In this document: one piece after another, positions 30,484 to 33,952 of the stretch
Layout of the letters: every line of letters begins with the position of its first letter
How positions within the stretch are numbered: the first letter of the stretch is position 1
DNA from: an uncultured Clostridia bacterium
GTDB lineage: Bacteria > Bacillota > Clostridia > Oscillospirales > Acutalibacteraceae
Assembly (NCBI GenBank): GCA_958436475.1
Contig: CAUBKG010000018.1
Coordinates: 1 to 33,952 of the forward strand
Reading direction: 5' to 3'
Length of the DNA: 33,952 bases
The notes under the pieces: model-generated
Databases searched by the model: none
Told to the model about the DNA's origin: nothing
Seen by the model: only the letters and a program-made list of their open reading frames with translations
Translations under genes and position numbers: made by a program

Positions 30484-30575
30484 ATCCTTATCACATGCCC
30501 GCCTTTTCCTGCACGAAGGGCGGTTCCCGATTCATAAATTTTTGCCGGGTGCAGCGGCGGAATGGGTGATATTTC

Positions 30576-30863
30576 ATGCAAATTACCGATGAACTGATCG
30601 CTTACCTCGAAGAGCTCTCCCGCTTGGAGCTCACCAAGGAGGAAGAGGAACGCGCCAAGCGCGAGCTCGGAAACGTGGTGGAATACATCGATACGCTCAA
30701 CGAGCTGGACACCGAATCGGTGGAGCCCACCTCGCACATCCTCCCCGTGAACAACGTATTCCGTGAAGACGAAGTGAAGCCCTCCTTCGACCGCGGCGCC
30801 ATCATCGGCAACGCGCCCGAAACGAAGGACGGCTGCTTCAAAGTTCCCAAGGCTGTGGAATAA
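30576..30863 (+). CDS. gatC: Aspartyl/glutamyl-tRNA amidotransferase subunit C
   Basis: 95 aa, typical length. LIAYLEELSRLELTKEEEERAKRELGNVVEYIDTLNELDT followed by EPTSHILPVNNVFREDEVKPSFDRG is the GatC signature; it stabilises the GatA-GatB complex that amidates misacylated Asp-tRNA-Asn and Glu-tRNA-Gln. Lies 92 bases after aspS with no terminator, so in the same operon. Confidence 0.95.
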   Translation: MQITDELIAYLEELSRLELTKEEEERAKRELGNVVEYIDTLNELDTESVEPTSHILPVNNVFREDEVKPSFDRGAIIGNAPETKDGCFKVPKAVE

Positions 30864-30876
30864 GGAGGTGCTTTTA

Positions 30877-32340
30877 ATGGATATTATGAATTTAACCGCT
30901 CTCGAAATCGGGGCAAAAATCAAAGCGGGGGAATTGAGCTCCGTGGAAGCGGTGCAGGCCTCTCTCGACGCCATTGCCGCAAAGGAGCCCGCCTGCAAAA
31001 GCTTCACCTCGGTGCAGGCGGAGCTCGCGCTCGAACAGGCGAAGCTCGTGCAGGAAAAAATCCGGAAGGGCGAGCTCTCTTCCCCGCTCGCGGGCGTGCC
31101 CGTCGGCATTAAAGATAACATGAGCACCAAGGGCCGGCTTACCACCTGCTCCTCCCGGATGCTTGAAAATTACGTTCCCGCCTTCGACGCCACCGCTGTG
31201 GAGCGCCTCGAAGCTGCGGGCGCGGTGATCGTGGGCAAGCTCAACATGGATGAATTCGCCATGGGCGCTTCCACGGAAACCTCGTATTTCAAAAAGACGG
31301 CCAACCCCTGGGATACGAGCCGTGTGCCGGGCGGCTCTTCGGGCGGCTCCGCCGCGTCTGTCGCCGCGCGGGAAGTCCCGTTCAGCCTCGGTTCCGATAC
31401 CGGCGGCTCCATCCGCCAGCCGAGCGCCTACTGCGGCGTAACCGGCCTGAAGCCGACCTACGGCTCCGTTTCCCGCTGGGGCCTCATTGCCTTTGCTTCC
31501 TCGCTCGACCAGATCGGCCCCATCGCCAAGGACGCCGCCGACTGCGCCGCAGTGCTGGAAACCATCTCCGGCCGCGATGCGCACGACTCCACCTGCGTAA
31601 ACCGCGATCCCTTCGATTTTTCCGGTAGTATCCATCAGGATATCCGGGGCATGAAGATCGGCGTTCCGAACGAATTCTTCGGAACAGGCGTGGACCCGGA
31701 TGTTAGAAACCGCGTGCTGGAAGCGGCGGAGACCTTAAAAGCCATGGGCGCTTCCGTGGAATATTTCGATATGCCCAGCACTGCCTATGCCATTCCCGCG
31801 TATTACATCATCTGCTGTGCGGAGGCGAGCTCCAACCTCTCCCGTTACGACGGCGTGAAGTACGGCTTCCGCGGCGAAGGCTACGAAGGGCTCACCGACC
31901 TGTATCTCAAATCCCGCAGCCAGGGCTTCGGGATGGAGGTCAAGCGCCGTATCATGCTCGGCGCCTTCGTGCTTTCCTCCGGCTATTACGACGCTTACTA
32001 CAATAAGGCGCTGAAGGTAAAGCACCTCATTAAATCCGCATTCGACGAAGCCTTCGAAAAATACGATATCATCCTCGGGCCCACCTCCCCCACCACCGCA
32101 TTCAAAATCGGGGAAAACATCGACGACCCGCTCAAAATGTATTTGCTGGACGTTTATACCGCTCCCGTAAACCTCGCGGGCCTGCCGGGCATTTCCCTGC
32201 CCTGCGGCCTCGATTCGAAGGGCCTGCCCGTGGGGCTCCAGCTGATTGGCCGCCCGTTCGGCGAAGCGGATATCCTGCGCGCCGCCTGCGCCTTCCAGCG
32301 CGAGACCGATTTTCACAAAGCGCGTCCCGCAGAATTTTAA
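30877..32340 (+). CDS. gatA: Aspartyl/glutamyl-tRNA amidotransferase subunit A
   Basis: 487 aa amidase that frees ammonia from glutamine. Catalytic Lys in GIKDNMSTKG, cis-Ser and nucleophile Ser in GGSSGGSAASVAA and GSDTGGSIRQPSAYCGVTGLKPTYG. ATG 30877 has AAGGAGGTG six bases upstream and a GTG nine bases earlier overlaps that site. Starts 13 bases after the gatC stop. Confidence 0.96.
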   Translation: MDIMNLTALEIGAKIKAGELSSVEAVQASLDAIAAKEPACKSFTSVQAELALEQAKLVQEKIRKGELSSPLAGVPVGIKDNMSTKGRLTTCSSRMLENYVPAFDATAVERLEAAGAVIVGKLNMDEFAMGASTETSYFKKTANPWDTSRVPGGSSGGSAASVAAREVPFSLGSDTGGSIRQPSAYCGVTGLKPTYGSVSRWGLIAFASSLDQIGPIAKDAADCAAVLETISGRDAHDSTCVNRDPFDFSGSIHQDIRGMKIGVPNEFFGTGVDPDVRNRVLEAAETLKAMGASVEYFDMPSTAYAIPAYYIICCAEASSNLSRYDGVKYGFRGEGYEGLTDLYLKSRSQGFGMEVKRRIMLGAFVLSSGYYDAYYNKALKVKHLIKSAFDEAFEKYDIILGPTSPTTAFKIGENIDDPLKMYLLDVYTAPVNLAGLPGISLPCGLDSKGLPVGLQLIGRPFGEADILRAACAFQRETDFHKARPAEF

Positions 32341-32359
32341 GGAGAAAGGAGCTTTTCTC

Positions 32360-33790
32360 ATGAATTATGAAATGGTAGTCGGGCTCGAGGTCCACGTGGA
32401 GCTTGCAACCAAAACAAAGATTTTCTGCTCCTGCACCACCGAGTTCGGGGGCGATCCAAATACGCATGTGTGCCCGGTGTGCACGGGCATGCCCGGGGCC
32501 CTGCCGGTGCTCAACCGCAAGGTGGTGGAATACGCCATGGCAGCGGGCCTCGCCACCAACTGCACCATCACCCAGACCTGCAAATTCGACCGCAAGAATT
32601 ACTTTTACCCCGACCTTCCGAAGGCCTATCAGATCTCCCAGCTCTACCTCCCCATCTGCCGGAACGGCTCGGTGGAGATCACAACGGAAAACGGCACGAA
32701 GAAAATCGGCATCCACGAAATCCACATGGAGGAGGACGCCGGCAAGCTGAACCACGACCCCTGGGAGGACGTTACCCTTGTGGACTATAACCGCGGCGGC
32801 ACTCCTCTTATCGAAATCGTGACCGAACCGGATTTCCGCTCGGCCGAAGAGGTTACTGCGTTCCTCGAAAAGCTGCGCGCCACGCTGAAATACCTCGGCG
32901 TATCCGACTGCAAGATGCAGGAGGGCTCCATGCGCGCGGATGTGAACCTTTCGGTACGCCCCGCAGGCAGCACCGAGCTCGGCACCCGCACCGAGATGAA
33001 AAACCTGAATTCCCTCAAGGCCATCGGCCGCGCCATAAACTATGAATTCCGCCGTCAGTGTGAAGTGATCGAAGAGGGCGGAACGGTGGTGCAGCAGACC
33101 CGCCGCTGGGATGAGAACAAAGACGCTTCCTACGCCATGCGCTCCAAGGAAAACGCGCACGATTACCGCTATTTCCCCGACCCGGATCTCGTGCCCATCG
33201 TCATCAGCGACGAATGGCTCGAAGAGGTGAGGGAAAGCCTCCCCGAAATGCCGGAAGCGAAAAAGGCGCGTTATATGGATCAGTTCGGCCTCACGGAGTA
33301 CGACAGCTCCATCATCACCTCCTCCAAGCCCATTGCCGATCTGTTTGAAGAAGCGGCCGATATCTGCAAAAAGCCGAAGGACGTTGCCAACTGGATCATG
33401 GGCGACCTGATGAAGCTGCTGAACGACAGCGGTACGGAAGCGGACGATGTTTCCTTCGATCCCGCGAAGCTCGCCGCCGTGGTGGAGCTGGTGGATAAAG
33501 GCACCGTCAACCGCAACACCGCCAAACGAGTGTTTGAGGAAGTATACCGCAGCAACGTGGATCCGGAGCAGTATGTAAAGGAACAGGGCCTCGGCATGAT
33601 AACGGATGAAGCCGCGGTTCTCAGCGGCATCGAAAAGGTGCTCGCCGCCAACGAAAAGGCCGTTGCCGATTACAAGGGCGGCAACCAGAAGACCTTCGGC
33701 TTCATCGTGGGCCAGGTTATGAAGGAATTCCGCGGAAAAGCCGATCCCGCGCTCATCAACCGTCTGCTGAAGGAAGCACTTAACCGGTAA
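32360..33790 (+). CDS. gatB: Aspartyl/glutamyl-tRNA amidotransferase subunit B
   Basis: 476 aa, complete. Binds the misacylated tRNA, activates Asp or Glu with ATP and transfers ammonia. Seen: YEMVVGLEVHVELATKTKIFC at the start, a zinc-binding CSCTTEF / CPVCTGMPG pair, LDVN-like ADVNLSVRP, EMKNLNSLKAI, and the C-terminal YqeY-like helical tail (GFIVGQVMKEFRGKADPALINRLLKE). The ATG at 32360 has AGAAAGGAG eight bases upstream. Closed by the large terminator-like foldback at 33807. Confidence 0.96.
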   Translation: MNYEMVVGLEVHVELATKTKIFCSCTTEFGGDPNTHVCPVCTGMPGALPVLNRKVVEYAMAAGLATNCTITQTCKFDRKNYFYPDLPKAYQISQLYLPICRNGSVEITTENGTKKIGIHEIHMEEDAGKLNHDPWEDVTLVDYNRGGTPLIEIVTEPDFRSAEEVTAFLEKLRATLKYLGVSDCKMQEGSMRADVNLSVRPAGSTELGTRTEMKNLNSLKAIGRAINYEFRRQCEVIEEGGTVVQQTRRWDENKDASYAMRSKENAHDYRYFPDPDLVPIVISDEWLEEVRESLPEMPEAKKARYMDQFGLTEYDSSIITSSKPIADLFEEAADICKKPKDVANWIMGDLMKLLNDSGTEADDVSFDPAKLAAVVELVDKGTVNRNTAKRVFEEVYRSNVDPEQYVKEQGLGMITDEAAVLSGIEKVLAANEKAVADYKGGNQKTFGFIVGQVMKEFRGKADPALINRLLKEALNR

Positions 33791-33806
33791 GATCGCCTGA
33801 AAAATT

Positions 33807-33929
33807 CCCCGGCCTCAAAAGGGAGCCGTTTTAAAAGATCATAGGGGCATACCAATGCGCCCGCGGGCGCATTGGTATGCCCCTCCTGCAAATGGTTGTT
33901 TATAAACGCCCTTTTGAACCGGGGTTTTT
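33807..33929 (+). terminator. Terminator-like foldback of the gat operon with a 42-bp perfect palindrome in its loop
   Basis: Outer arms CCCCGGCCTCAAAAGGG (33807-33823) and CCCTTTTGAACCGGGG (33909-33924) pair and are followed by TTTTT. The loop holds the perfect palindrome at 33843-33884. Together they look like a terminator whose loop was enlarged by an inserted palindromic element. The last 23 bases hold nothing recognisable. Confidence 0.7.
33843..33884. repeat. Perfect 42-bp palindrome (REP-like)
   Basis: 21-base arms beginning AGGGGCATACCAATGCGCCC and meeting without a loop. Its centre CCGCGGGCGCAT recurs in the element at 8860-8981; part of the same dispersed family. Confidence 0.85.
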
Positions 33930-33952
33930 CTGTCTGCTAAAACGCCGGGGGC

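Overview
The window looks like a chromosomal segment of an uncultured or commensal anaerobic Clostridia (Oscillospiraceae/Ruminococcaceae-like Bacillota). The reasons are strong AGGAGG ribosome sites, two T-box riboswitches, an archaeal-type AspRS followed by GatCAB, desulfoferrodoxin, glycyl-tRNA synthetase of the single-chain type, AzlCD, many intrinsic terminators and fairly GC-rich codon use. The taxonomy is inference.

Layout. 1-2560: 3' end of glyS, then a cas-less CRISPR-like array of four hairpins, then class II fructose-bisphosphate aldolase. 2580-3997: a leftward rsmE plus small membrane protein pair, and a tRNA-Ser(GGA) with promoter and terminator. 4071-8253: an exported-protein island with a DNRLRE-type lipoprotein, a secreted metzincin-like protease and two nearly identical membrane-anchored proteins. 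It carries clear scars of a tandem duplication that was later eroded. 8252-10139: small helical proteins and a CAP-domain surface protein with an NPQTG sorting signal. 10433-14290: AllA-like protein, mutY, azlCD and, convergent, ychF.

14498-21068 is a T-box-controlled operon: ilvB-ilvN-cimA-leuC-leuD-desulfoferrodoxin. The apparent specifier codon is AUC (Ile), and the gene set is the citramalate route to isoleucine (only LeuB, IlvC, IlvD and the transaminase are missing). 21149-25359: small accessory genes (DUF1905-like, GyrI-like, SLOG-like, XRE regulator, aldo/keto reductase, a short propeller-like protein). 25380-28764 is a leftward second exported cassette: a DNRLRE lipoprotein homologous to the one at 4480, a secreted C39-like cysteine protease and a propeller-like lipoprotein. 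28823-33929 is a T-box (apparent AAC, Asn, specifier) driving an archaeal-type, probably non-discriminating AspRS and gatC-gatA-gatB, which together would make Asn-tRNA and Gln-tRNA indirectly.

The most unusual signals are: (1) four CRISPR type I-C-like repeats with a common 11-nt 3' tail (YGGRTTGAAAY) whose stems differ completely in sequence but all still pair; (2) two copies of the gene order 'DNRLRE lipoprotein - secreted protease - third exported protein', one with a duplicated and partly deleted unit; (3) palindromic repeats nested within larger terminator-like foldbacks at convergent gene ends. No cas genes, transposases, rRNA or replication origin were seen.
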